Shown piece by piece: positions 43,569 through 54,484 of a DNA stretch of 64,000 nucleotides. The stretch's first letter is position 1. Each line of letters starts with the position of its first letter. The notes below the pieces were generated by a model. The model searched no databases, was not told the DNA's origin, and worked only from the letters and a program-made list of their open reading frames with translations. The DNA comes from Colias croceus (Eukaryota; Arthropoda; Insecta; Lepidoptera; Pieridae), in the NCBI RefSeq assembly GCF_905220415.1, contig NC_059553.1, forward strand, positions 5,914,501 to 5,978,500, in the 5' to 3' direction. Made by a program: the position numbers and the translations under genes.

Positions 43569-44555
43569 GGGGCCATCCATAAAGTACGTCACACTAATTT
43601 CATGAGTTTTTGAGTCCCCCCCCGTCCTTGTCACAGGTGGTCACATTTCTGAGACCCCCCCCCTCCCTAGTGTGACGTCACATGTTTTGCAATTTAACAT
43701 CGAAAAATTATTAAATTAAAACAGCAGTTCCGAAATTAGTCTTATTTCTATTTAAATTAAGTACTTTTTTAGGATATCAAATATTTGAAACAATAACAAA
43801 AAATAAACTAATGAATAAATATAAATTGTCAACCAAACAAACCGTATTGCCCTTAAGATAGAGTTGGACCACAGATCACAGAAACTAAAGGGAGATATGG
43901 TTAGGGGGCGGGGCCGGTGTCGCAGCAATATGCCCAAAAAAAGAACAAATGCTGTTTGTTGCATTCAGTTGACGACTGACGTTCGACCGTCGGCCGGGTA
44001 TTATTTGACAATGCCGTGTTGTTCCGTTAAAGTTTGTAAAAACCGAAGTGAAACCAGCAACTTTAAGTCAAATGGAATCACATACCATCGGTAAGTAGTG
44101 AAAATTATACGATTTTCTTACTAAAATATCAAAAACAATATTACGTACAGTGATTCTTGGTTTTATTATGTGACAGAACGACAGTCACAATAATTTATGT
44201 AAATAGTTTACAATGCTTCTTCTGTACGTGACTCTATTCAAACGCGGAGTTCGAATACCGCAATGTATAATGAACATACTAAAGCTAACAAAACCGTTCG
44301 ATCGTGTAGTACGGCCGTGTAGTAAATTTTTATGAGACACCAGGTTTCGTACTCAGCGCAAGCGATTGGCATCTCTCTAGATCTCTATGAGTTGGACATA
44401 TTTTTTAGTTTAATTTATATTTCCAATTACGCGATTAGTATTTTGAAATGTGATGTCACGAAACATAGGACCCCTCCCTCCCCTTGTCACACCATGTCAC
44501 ACTTTGTCGACCCCCTCCCCCCCCTTTACATGTGACGTACTTTATGGATGGCCCC
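43569..44555. mobile_element. Non-autonomous THAP-bearing element with GGGGCCATCC termini
   Basis: About 987 bp with inverted ends GGGGCCATCCATAAAGTACG; complementarity continues outward through TATACAT on both sides, so the real edges may be 43557 and 44565. Inside the ends are C-rich tracts. It contains one THAP-encoding exon start (44011-44090) and nothing else of a transposase. I found no target-site duplication. Confidence 0.65.
44011..44090 (+). pseudogene. THAP zinc-finger first exon in a transposon
   Basis: Reads MPCCSVKVCKNRSE then GITYHR and meets a consensus donor GTAAGT in phase 2. The C-x4-C spacing and the Y-H-R end are the N-terminal half of a THAP domain, cut at the same point and phase as the fragment at 38638. 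No second exon follows. Confidence 0.6.
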
Positions 44556-44600
44556 TAATGTATAAATATACTATAGCTAATCATGAGCTAATCAATTTTT

Positions 44601-44763
44601 AAGCTATTGCATAGCTTCTATCGCGGGTCTTGAGCGCGGGGACCGAATCGAGAAATTCCGTAACGAAAAACCTCACGCTCCCCACTCCGACGGGCTCGGA
44701 GGTGTGGCTTGAAGGCATGCTATGCATTAGCTTTGCCGCGGCAGTCCCCGAGTGCCACACGTC
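44601..44763 (+). repeat. Dispersed hairpin-ended repeat, copy D
   Basis: Full-length copy: AAGCTATTGCATAGCTTCTA to GCAGTCCCCGAGTGCCACAC, preceded by a T-run as in copies C and E (in their own orientation). Confidence 0.75.
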
Positions 44764-45564
44764 TTTTTATAGATACTGTGGCGGTCAGTCACAACTCACA
44801 AGATGCAATAAATGACATTCTTGTTCATTCAGCGATTTTTTGCATAGCATTTGCTCTATGAACTCCACAGGCCAGATAACCGACTTAACCTTAAGCTTAG
44901 ACCTTAAGTCCAGCTACTTAAGGTTAATGCCTGATAAGGTCTGAGTTTTTGCTTTGCAATTGACGTCATAATAACGACATGTTGACTAGAAAGTATAAAA
45001 ATAATTAAGGTTCATAGACTACAGGCCCGTGTTGAAAAAATTATGGGTCATTAATTGACCCACCAGGTGACCTATCTAGAACGATATATGAGCATTAAAT
45101 AATAAGATTCAGCACTATGACATCACTTGTAAGCTGTCCACCTGAGTGCAGATGAGAATTCGAAAGTTCAGGTAGAGATTTTTTTCCTCTTGTCTCCATT
45201 ATTTTTGTACGGCGTTGCGGAATAATGGATTAAAAGCAGTATAGAAATAGTATGACACAGAATACAGATGCCGTACAAGATCAAATGACCAAATTTACCC
45301 TGGCAACTGTCGAAAAATAAAAATAAATTCCGACTTTGTGGACCACCATTTCTGTACGGCATCGCAAAACGATTTTCCTAATGGTGAATGGTAAAGTTTT
45401 ATGCAGATTACCAAATGATTATCAGTTATAATTATCACTTTTGTCATTCAACTACTTACTTAGTACCTACATAGGAGCTAATGTTTGTAAACTTCGTTTG
45501 CAATGTTTTATAAACATATAAAATTAAGTTGTTTTTCTACATAAAGGAAGTGTTTTATAATTAA

Positions 45565-45752
45565 CTAGCGGTCCGCCCCGGCTTCGCCCGTGGTACATAT
45601 TTACGTTTTCTCTACATAAGAACCATCCTCGTACTTCAAGGAATATAATAAAAAAATAAAAAAGAATTATCGAAATCGGTTCAGCCGTTCTCAAGTTATG
45701 CGCTTACCAACACATTTTGGGATTCATTTTTATCTATAATAAAGATTATTTT
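45565..45752 (-). mobile_element. Lep1-like Helitron, minus strand
   Basis: ACTAGCGGTCCGCCCCGGCT, TACGTTTTCTCTACATAAGA and GAAATCGGTTCAGCCGTTCT to TATCTATAATAAAG. Confidence 0.65.
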
Positions 45753-46772
45753 GAACATCAGATAAAAACACAGACTAGATCTGTGGATAAAAACTAGCTT
45801 TTCTTTTCATCATGTAGGTAGTTAACTAATAAGTAAATAAGTTGGTACTGTATTCTTACACCACTGAACCTTAACCTAGGCACACTAGCTGCTCTATTTC
45901 TAGACTTGGGTAATGTTGCTTGATGATGTCTACTTGTGCCAATTGACCACAAGTGGTCAATTTATTGAGTTTAACGAACGCCCGTGGCTTCATTTTTCTA
46001 ACTATAGGTATCAAGTATCAACTAGGGTTTACCTTCAACTTCCATAGGTCTAAATAGGTTGTAACGTTATATAATATGCAACTAGCTGTGCCCCGCGGTT
46101 TCACACGCATTGCTCCGCTCCTGTTGCAGGTCTTAGCGTGATGATATATCGCACATCCGGAGAAATAACGTCACAACTGCATTTTTTGTAAAAATGAGTT
46201 TTATGTCAAAAACGTTTCCTTTTATGGTTTAGTATTCAGGGAATTAATGTCATAATTTTAATTTTAATATCCTTCACGAGAGGTCGCTTATGACGTTGCG
46301 GTTTTGACATGTTATTGGCCCATTCTGGCGGCACGATGTCTTATTAGTCAGTTGCGTCCGGCCATCCGAGCGGAGTAAATGTGTTTGGAGCTGCGTTGTC
46401 ACATAAGGTAATTATGACATTTACTAAATAAGCTTTTGGTAGTTTTAGTTTAATAAATTGTCACAACTGTATTTTTCTAAACAATTGTGACAAAACCGCT
46501 CTCGATTTATTGATTAGTTATTTGATTTTAGTGGCTAAATATGTCATAACTGTACGGTATAAAACAATTATGACAATAACGCACCAAACTATTGGATATT
46601 CAGCTATGTGGCTTAATGTAATGTAGTTATTTTATGTACAGTTGTGACAAAACCGTCCCAAAATTGAATGTTCAGCTATATAACGATTTATGACAGTTAT
46701 ACATACTACTTTTCAATACGTGTTATATAATTACATAATTTCGTTTTAATTTTTATTTACAATACTTTTAAA

Positions 46773-47105
46773 GGTGAGAGTACATGCAGCGGGGATTTTT
46801 CGCCTGATGAATATCAGCCTACTAAATCTTCAAGCTCTAGTTCCTCTAGAAGTTCAAGTTCTGATTCTTCTTCATCTAGCGAAGATTCAGAAGTAGAATC
46901 TACTGCAAACCCTGTCAATAGACCTTCTGTAGAATAAGTTTCAATTTCTGAAACTGTAAATAGTACAAGTGAGAAGGAAACCCCAAACAATCTTCGAAAA
47001 GAAACGACTTCGACACTGAAAAAAGGTAAAATAGATAGCGAAACAACTAAGAGTCTCGGGAAAAGAATATGTTTCAGTAAAAAGTGGCAAAATTATGAGA
47101 GATAA
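46773..47105 (+). pseudogene. Broken Ser/acidic-rich open frame inside the 2-kb transposon
   Basis: One frame runs 111 codons with a single internal TAA at 46935. It starts GESTCSGDFSPDEYQP, has a long Ser/Asp/Glu tract, then a Lys-rich part ending KRICFSKKWQNYER. A splice-acceptor-like AAAG precedes it. It looks like the disordered N-terminal part of the element's own transposase or accessory protein; I do not recognise the family. Confidence 0.45.
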
Positions 47106-47106
47106 A

Positions 47107-47954
47107 TAATAGGTTCGGCATGTATGGCTTCTTGTAGGCTCTCGTGTTCATTTAAAACATCGGAGGTTCGACCTACACTGGTTTTTAATGTGGCCATACC
47201 TACAGCATTTCAGGCACTGGATTGTTGGCAGTCTATAAAGCTCTACTGTTAAGGATGATTTGTAAAGGAAGACCTTTTCAGGCAGCTTCTGCCCTAGAAA
47301 TGTGAGGACCAGGGAGTTTGGGGAAATCCATTCAGTGCTCACCGTCGTACGATGTTTTCTATTTAACCTACGTGCTTTTAAGATATACCCAAAGCCCGCA
47401 GGGATTTCCAAATTGGCAACAAATTCCTGCATAGAAATGTCAGTGGGCACTCCTCTTACAATGCCCTTCCGTGAATAATTGTATAAGGGGATAATTGTGC
47501 TCAGGTTGTGCTGGGCCAATATTGGATGACCAATAAACACATTAGCATCTTCACCACTTAAAATTCGATAGCAACCCTATTGCGGCCGATTTTCTTAATG
47601 CAATCTGCAAATATTTTTGATGCCATTTCTTAGTTTCTTACAAGTAGTTGACCGATTTTGATGGCCCGGATCAAGGTGCCAGAAGTGGGGTCATTTTCTA
47701 TCTAACTGCAATGTACAATGTAAGGTCCAGTCAGTTACAGAATACTGTCGAAAAGGGCGTTCTAGAAGGGGATGCTTATAAACGGTATCTATGGAAATAG
47801 AGTTAGGACAGTCGCTTAGAGAAGATTTCTTTGTCTTGCTTCTATATCTTATCATCACCAACATCCTGGTCAAGATGACGTTTTGGCCTTGGAGGGGCAC
47901 ATCATCACTCATAGTCTCAGGAGGGGGAGGGGGATCAGGTGGTGATACCTCCAC
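47107..47954 (-). pseudogene. Non-LTR retrotransposon gag (ORF1) fragment
   Basis: Minus-strand pieces include ISMQEFVANLEIP, KARRLNRKHRT, LVLTFLGQKLPEKVF, YRLPTIQCLKCCRYGHIKNQ and then CRSNLRCF, with a CCHC zinc knuckle (C-x2-C-x4-H-x4-C). This is the order seen in Jockey/CR1-type ORF1 proteins. Stops separate the N-terminal piece (47691-47954) from the rest, and no reverse transcriptase follows. Confidence 0.75.
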
Positions 47955-49047
47955 GATTTAAATAATATCTACTAGAAATTAAAACAAACTTCGTAACTTA
48001 TATTCAAAGTTGAATATTTTCACCAACATAATCAATTAAATAATTTTTCTTATGTTTAAACTGGGTCCATGAATAACAAAGCAAACTTTTAAATCTCTGC
48101 CCTGTAAAAAGTGGTTTATGACATTTATGACGTTATTTCTCCGGATGTGCGATATGTATAGCCTACAGCCTTCCTCGATGAATGCGGATTGCGGGCTATC
48201 TAACACCGAAAGAATTTTTCAAATCGGACCACCAGTAGTTACTCAGATTAGCGTGTTCAAACAAAATCTTCAGCTTTATAATATTATTTTATTATATTAG
48301 TATCTATAGATAAATATAAACTATAACTAGATAGATAAACATAAATCTTGTTTTTTTAAGTGAGAATAAATTAGGTACCTACTAGTTAACTAGTTACAAT
48401 TACATATCTCGATGGACTAAATATTATTTTAAATTTGTAATTAGTTATGTAAGTAGGTAACTAGTTACTACATTTAAAATAATAAAACGCGTTTTAATGA
48501 ATTTATTATTTATTTTCATTAATGTCTATAGTCTAATAATATTATGCAGCTAATTTAGAGGAAAACAATACTCGAATATAGGTATCGGTATTTTTGTACA
48601 ATAAATATGTGCCACTCAATATCGGTCAGTGAACCTATCGTGACGTACTATTTGTATTCTCTTGCTATCGTGGCTATGAGCTATCATAATATTATCGAGT
48701 GTGGTTCACTCATATTTTCATACATTCATCATTCGTTGTCCGGTTACTACTACTACTTCTGAGTTTCTTTTTAATAGTCAGCATTCCGCTACTTACATAA
48801 ATTAAGTAAGTAAATATGAAAACTACAAATATGGTACAGATAATAAAACATATTCCATTTTCGACCAATGTATGTATGTGCAGAAGGTTACCTACAGGCA
48901 ACAAGTCACATTTATTATTATCTGTGATTACCTATGTAAAAAATTATGTATTGTATGCAGATTGTAAAAATCAAGTTTAAGCTTCTTGGTATAAATCTAT
49001 CCGTCCTATTTAAAAAAATGTGTGCGTGTACTATTGTACACACGTAA

Positions 49048-49218
49048 GAAGTGAAACTTCTTTATGACCTTATTTTTCAAAAAATAATTTACTATATAGT
49101 TATGCAACTTTACAGAAATACGTCGAATCACGCGTGGTGGGGATAAGAAAAAGATGGCGCGCAACGGAAAAATGTTACACTAAATTTTGTTCCAACCCCG
49201 ATAAAGAAGTTTCACTTC
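49048..49218. mobile_element. MITE ending GAAGTGAAACTTCTTT, intact copy
   Basis: 171 bp, GAAGTGAAACTTCTTTATGA to TAAAGAAGTTTCACTTC. It is the uninterrupted relative of 26714-27081 and shows what that copy looked like before the SINE arrived. Similarity continues leftward through GTACACACGTAA. Confidence 0.75.
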
Positions 49219-50025
49219 AAATATTTCGTAAAAGTAAAACCATAGACAAGAACAAAAGAAAGAACAAGTTTTGAAAACCTTTGTACTAAAGTTAAACCAC
49301 GACGACGACATATTTTGACTAAGGTGTAGAGTTTGTGAAGTTAGGCCTTGTAGAGTTAGGGCGTGTAGTGTTAGAAGCTTGGCTCTACATGAGATCTGAT
49401 AACTTTTTCACAGTGCGAGTCATACCTATGGGCTCGTCTTGGCAACATTTTACATGAAAATGTTTTTGGTGGGATTCTTGTTTACGGAAATATATTTGAT
49501 ACTTCGCACTATGGGAATAAGTAGGTATCACTAACCTTAAAAAATCTACACAGTTTATGAATACATAATTTAAAACCAGAAGTTCTCGTCATGGTCCACA
49601 TTACATAGACCTTTTGGGCCTGGCTTTGTTTTGTATTATGTGTACCTTTGACTAACCTATAACTATAATAATAGAATACTGATACCACAGAACTATATCG
49701 ATACCTTACCTACTTATTGAATAAACAACTAAGTAGTTAGGTATATACTTATATATATATTCTGTACTTTTTCAAAAATTTGTACTTAACTAGGTCCTAA
49801 ATGTTATCAGAAAATAGTTTTCTTAAACTGTTTATAGTTATTAACAATGCCTGAGGGAAATGCTATGTAAAATTTGTCATGGTAACCTAAGGATTATAAT
49901 ATATTGTCTAAGTGCGAATAATAAACACGTTACGTAATCCTTATCAAATATCATTCAAGGCTAGTAAAATGCGAAGTATGCTCTTGTTTCAATAGGTACC
50001 TACCTGCTAAAATTATAATCCATAC

Positions 50026-50430
50026 CAATATTATAAATGCGAAAGTAACTCTGTCTACATGCATCGAACATTTTCGTCGCCACAATCAATGCGCTACAAT
50101 TCAGCTTGCTACAAATGTATTGTATATGCGCACATCGGAAGCACAGTTGTAGCGTGGTTGTAGCGTGGCACCGCTTTGAGAATGTCGACATCATCGTCTG
50201 ATGACGACGATTTCTTGGTGTGGCGCCACAAATAACGAACGTGTTCGATCTTGAATTCGTGTAGCGCGGACAACGTCTCGCCACAAAGTGCGCCCGCTAC
50301 AAATGTTTCCTCGGTGTGCGTGCTCGCGTACAAATATATGGGGGCGATAAATGTGTCGCGTTTCAAATGTGGCGCCACAATTATCGAGATACAAATGTAT
50401 GCCTGGTGTGCGGCGTGCCTTAGGTACCTG
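50026..50430. repeat. GC-richer unassigned block joined to a Helitron 5' end
   Basis: 50026-50055 is a Lep1-type start (CCATACCAATATTATAAATG, AAAGTAACTCTGTCT). At 50056 it switches to a GC-richer block with recurring CTACAAATGT and GTGGCGCCACAA phrases. On the minus strand the open frame contains HTKKSSSSDDDVDIL, a Ser/Asp stretch of the kind seen near transposase N-termini. Family unknown. Confidence 0.45.
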
Positions 50431-51271
50431 TTTCTAAATTCTATACAACCACCTCTTCATAGGTACTTACTTTATTGCGAATTTGTTTAGTCTGATTCCA
50501 CGCCTTGATCTTGACCTTGTTGGCTGCTGCTGCGCACGTGTATAGTGCGTGTACCTTGTTACATATCTTGATAAGTTGTTTATTTAATAGAGTAAATGGA
50601 TATAAGTGTTGAACAACTAGCTATCAGCTGTTTTATTAATAGATGTCTTATTGACGACAGTTATATCAGTAGATACTATCATATTATACCAACCTAATCA
50701 ATAATTTCATAGGTAAGTTGGAATTTGAAAACCATTTTAGAAGGGAAATCTACAAAAAAATAATTGTCGTACAATGTACATACCTACTAAGACACCTGAT
50801 TTTTAGGCTTTGCATAGGTATTAGTTTGTATCTGTGACGTACTGTATTTTATTTGCTAGCGACTTTGTTCACATTTTTGAGGATTTTATCCACCATTCCG
50901 CACTTTAATCAAGATTGGTTTTTGGATAAGGTACCTATACGCTTAGATCATTAAGTAATGATCCAAGGGTATACGTAATTCTAGCTTCAATGAAGTACTT
51001 AAAATGTAAATACATATAAGTGAATTGAATAAACCAGAATAGAAAAGATAGATACTAAAGTATTATTAACCTAGCGGCTAGCTAACATTATCAATACTGA
51101 TAATAATAACTGGATAAATGCTAATAATAATTAATTAAACAATTGATAAATAACTGATAGGCAGGTACCCTCTGAAAGATTAATTAAATTCCCTCTGAAA
51201 AATTAAAATTAAAGTGAGGGCTATTAAACTATTATTAAACAAAAGCATAATCTAAAGGGTTTTTATCTTAT

Positions 51272-51366
51272 ACTAGCGGTACGCCCCGGCTCCGCCCGTG
51301 GTACATATTTACGTTTTCTCTACATAAGAACCATCCTCGTACTTAAAGGAATACAATAAAAAAGGA
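51272..51366 (-). mobile_element. Lep1-like Helitron, truncated
   Basis: CTAGCGGTACGCCCCGGCTC, TACGTTTTCTCTACATAAGA; the rest is missing. Confidence 0.6.
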
Positions 51367-51386
51367 CAAGATAGCTAACATCATCT

Positions 51387-51862
51387 ATACATATAATAAA
51401 TCTGTAGAAGGGTCAATTCTGTACATTGAAAATATTGAAAAAATAAATAGCAGGGGGTGTTACTGGATCGATACCAAACCCAAATATGTGATTAAAAAAA
51501 TTTTTGTCTGTCTGTCTGTCTGTCTGTCTGTATGTGAAGGCATCACGTGAAAACTAGCGGTTCGATTTCGATGAAACTTGGTATAATTATAGCTTATTAT
51601 CCTGGGCGTAAAATAGGATACTTTTTATCCTGGAAAAATACGTAGAAAAAAATTAATCTTAATTTTTCAGTTTTATCCATAGACGTTGTTCCGTAGAACC
51701 GCGAACACACGTTGCGTATTATTATAGGCCTAGCCGTATTTGGGAATTGGGTCCAATAGATATTTATAAGATGTTATTGACAGAGGTACTCAAAATGGAG
51801 AAATAACCATCCATGCGAAGACCGACATCCGCGCGGACGGAGTCGCGGGCGGAAGCTAGTAC
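51387..51862 (+). mobile_element. Helitron-type element, larger subfamily
   Basis: Starts ATACATATAATAAATCTGTA, has (CTGT)n at 51508, the block CGATGAAACTTGGTATAATT, and ends GAGTCGCGGGCGGAAGCTAG then TACT. Confidence 0.6.
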
Positions 51863-52759
51863 TTAATAATATTATGTAACAACATTTTTGTTCTATGTTC
51901 CCTTTACCTAAAAATACTTTTAAACTATGTAAGTAATAGGTATGATATCAACAACAGATGTTAATAAAATATTCAGATATTACATATGTTACAAAAAAAT
52001 ATATTTTAGGTTTACACCCCTAAAGGTAGTTACTTAGGTACCTTATGTTATATTTAATGACTTTACTTATAAAAAACAGTAATTTGCCCAAATAAGTAAA
52101 TGAAACTTTTATTCATGTTGCCCCTGATTATATAGTTCAAGAAATTCAGGTTATCGAAGCCTTTTGTACAATCAAAAGTTGATTTATAGGAATGATTACG
52201 TAATATGATATAGATCCTATTATTGTCATAAATATTAAAGATTAAAGTATTTCAATAACGTACAGTTTGTATGTTTAAAATTATGTATTTTGTTTATTCT
52301 ATTAGTAGCATTTTTATACATATGCCTATCAACATAGACATGTTAATAATTTTATAATTAAATTACATAATGGCTATCGGAGCATGAATCTCACAAAAAC
52401 ATTTCTCTACATTTTTTATCTTTATTGTGATCTGCGAACGTTGGATAAAAAAAAATGAACAGAATAAAGAAAATTTAACAAGATCCCAAAAGAAGGTAGC
52501 CACACTTTACGTAGGTACTTACCTACGTATACCGTTATTACTTTTAACGACGGTTAATAACGCCTGTTGGATTCGAAGGGACGGACGGTAGGAGACAAGA
52601 TGATAATAATTAAAACTGACGTCTCTATTTTTAAACAAATTGCACGTAGTTTAAAACAATATGTCTAGTGACTAATGTTTAAACTTTTAGTTACGAAAAT
52701 TTTATACTAATATTTTGCCAATTAAAAAAAAATAACGTGTGTGCCGAGCGCACGTGTCA

Positions 52760-52863
52760 GAAGTGAAACTTCTTTGAGATACTAAAATCGTCGCCTTACT
52801 CCATGACGTCTTATCATGACGCAACCTTTAAATTTTAATCCGCGTCCAAAGAAGTTTCACTTC
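52760..52863. mobile_element. Short MITE ending GAAGTGAAACTTCTTT
   Basis: 104 bp between GAAGTGAAACTTCTTT and its inverse AAAGAAGTTTCACTTC, with an interior different from copies 1 and 2. Confidence 0.65.
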
Positions 52864-53216
52864 AAAATGATTAAATTATTTTTTTAGCAAAAAAAGAATT
52901 ATTAATACAATTTTATTTGATCTGTTTCAACACGATTTCAATTCCGTTTATTACAAAGAGAAGTAAAAAATCGAATTATACACTGTACCTGTATTGCTAT
53001 TCAAACAACACTGCGCTCTCACAATATTGTAGCAATACTGAGCTCTATTTTTTAGTCTTGGCCCTAAACTGGAAATATAGGTACAAGACTTAAAAATAGA
53101 GCTCATGTTCAATACAAACAAACATAACTAAAATAAGAGGACCTTAGGAATATAAGCTGATGCCGCAGGCTGATACCTACACCACAGTTTATATCTGTTA
53201 TTACTAGAATGATATT

Positions 53217-54484
53217 TTAATCAGGTTGTTTGGCTTGTGCTTTGACAATTTTACTTAGATTTGGTGATAAGAACTTGTCACATCCTAGTAAGAATTGTTC
53301 ATAGGTGACGTCCATCGACTTAACTTCGTCTTTTTGGCACTTGGCACAACTTGGAGTATCATCTGTCAATTTACTTGTAGTCTGCGATGTTTGGGCACTA
53401 GTGGATGCCACAACTGATTTTCCTACCAAAGCAATGTCGATCCTTTGTTGAACACCTCTGTTTGAAACTCCTATAATATCTATTTTTATAGGCTCAGTTT
53501 GTGTACTCATAGAATGTAGTGAAGCAGACGGTAAGTTTGCTACGGGAATAGCAGAGCTTTTTAATTTTGTTTTCATATACATCCATCTTTCAAAGTGTAA
53601 ACCACATACGTGCATGTTATATAATTGCTCATCTGTTTTACTTTTCAATTCCGGTCGTTGACAAGCTTCTATCCATAACTCGCGTCTGGAAATTAAGACC
53701 TATTAAGTATTAGATAAGATTTTACCTATAGATTCAATAAATAAACAAACACATAGTTACCTGTATAATTATAATTATCAGACACGATTAAAAAAATACC
53801 CACACAAAAGGCTTCAAAAAGCAAATAATAATTCCAATATCATTGAATATAAATAAAATACCGAATTTCACATCGATCTGACCCGTGAAAGCTGATTTAA
53901 TACCTTCATCAATTATAAAAAAGCTCAGAATCTCCAAACGGCTCAACCAATTTTGATAAAACTAGGCTATGAATCGATGGAAAACCAGCTTTCCAATAAA
54001 AAAAAAAACATCCAAATCGGTTTACCCCTTTAAGAGCTACGGTGCCAGAAACACAGCAGTGTGTGTGTGACAAAACTGTGTGCACAGCAGCACAAGTCAG
54101 TTTTGTCTTAGGCTGTGTCCGCACAGCGGTTTTTCACCGCGAGGATTTTATTCTGGCGATTTTTTTTCCGCAGTACGGACGTATCCATACTTACTTCATT
54201 TTACACAAAACATTTGCGCGGAAATAATTTTTTTTTTGCATCAAATCACAGAATAATGTTCCGCACGTGAAAAAATAACAGCTGTACGGACACAGCATTA
54301 GCGACGGCGGCGCGCCACCACGCGCCGGCGCGGCGGTGCGTCTGGAAAATATAAAATAGTCTATAATACACAAATGAAAAACCTACCTCTCGTCGCGGGG
54401 AAATCTATGAAACTTTAAGTCCTTCTGGAATTTCGATGTATTTGATGATTTACATCCATACACAGAACAGTTTGTGCGCGTCAT
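53217..54484 (-). CDS. Small THAP-domain protein, two exons
   Basis: Exons 54484-54387 and 53685-53217 join in phase 2 (donor GTAGGT, acceptor TTAATTTCCAG) to give 188 residues. The N-terminus is a full C2CH THAP zinc finger: Cys6 and Cys11 in NCSVYGC, FHRFP at 25-29, RELWIEAC with Trp37, and Cys60 and His63 in VCGLHF. THAP domains bind DNA. The rest is Ser/Thr-rich, with a second Cys pair CAKCQ and an end KFLSPNLSKIVKAQ. No transposase domain follows, and both exons are open with no breaks, so I treat it as a host gene. Domesticated transposon origin is possible. Confidence 0.8.
54110..54297. mobile_element. TTA-flanked MITE in the THAP gene intron
   Basis: 188 bp with ends GGCTGTGTCCGCACAGC and, on the complement, TGCTGTGTCCGTACAGC, and TTA on both sides (54107-54109, 54298-54300). 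PIF/Harbinger type. It occupies about a quarter of the 701-bp intron. Confidence 0.7.

Larger units (their letters stand above)
46150..48151. mobile_element. 2.0-kb transposon with CGCACATCCGG termini and ATAT target sites
   Basis: Termini CGCACATCCGGAGAAATAAC and its inverse are matched for 24 bp. ATAT flanks both ends (46146-46149, 48152-48155) inside an older repeat, which proves the boundaries. About ten copies of TTGTGACA or TTATGACA in either orientation lie within the first 560 bp and a pair at the right end, probably transposase-binding repeats. The core holds a broken Ser/acid-rich open frame and a reversed gag fragment from a non-LTR retrotransposon. Superfamily not assigned. Confidence 0.75.
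46083..48305 (+). mobile_element. Older repeat split by a 2-kb insertion (46083-46149 and 48152-48305)
   Basis: The left piece reads CTAGCTGTGCCCCGCGGTTT to GTCTTAGCGTGATGATATAT. The right piece resumes with ATATGTATAGCCTACAGCCT and continues AGAATTTTTCAAATCGGACC and AATATTATTTTATTATATTA. Joined, they give the order of a common lepidopteran element of the Helitron-fragment type. Confidence 0.65.
43064..53216. other. Gene-free repeat-rich interval
   Basis: Ten kilobases with no supported host gene. It contains a THAP-bearing element (43569-44555), hairpin repeat copy D (44601), Helitron fragments (43196, 45565, 51272, 51387), a 2-kb element inserted in an older repeat (46150-48151), MITEs (49048, 52760) and AT-rich spacer. 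44820-45560 and 48310-49030 show nothing I recognise. Confidence 0.6.
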
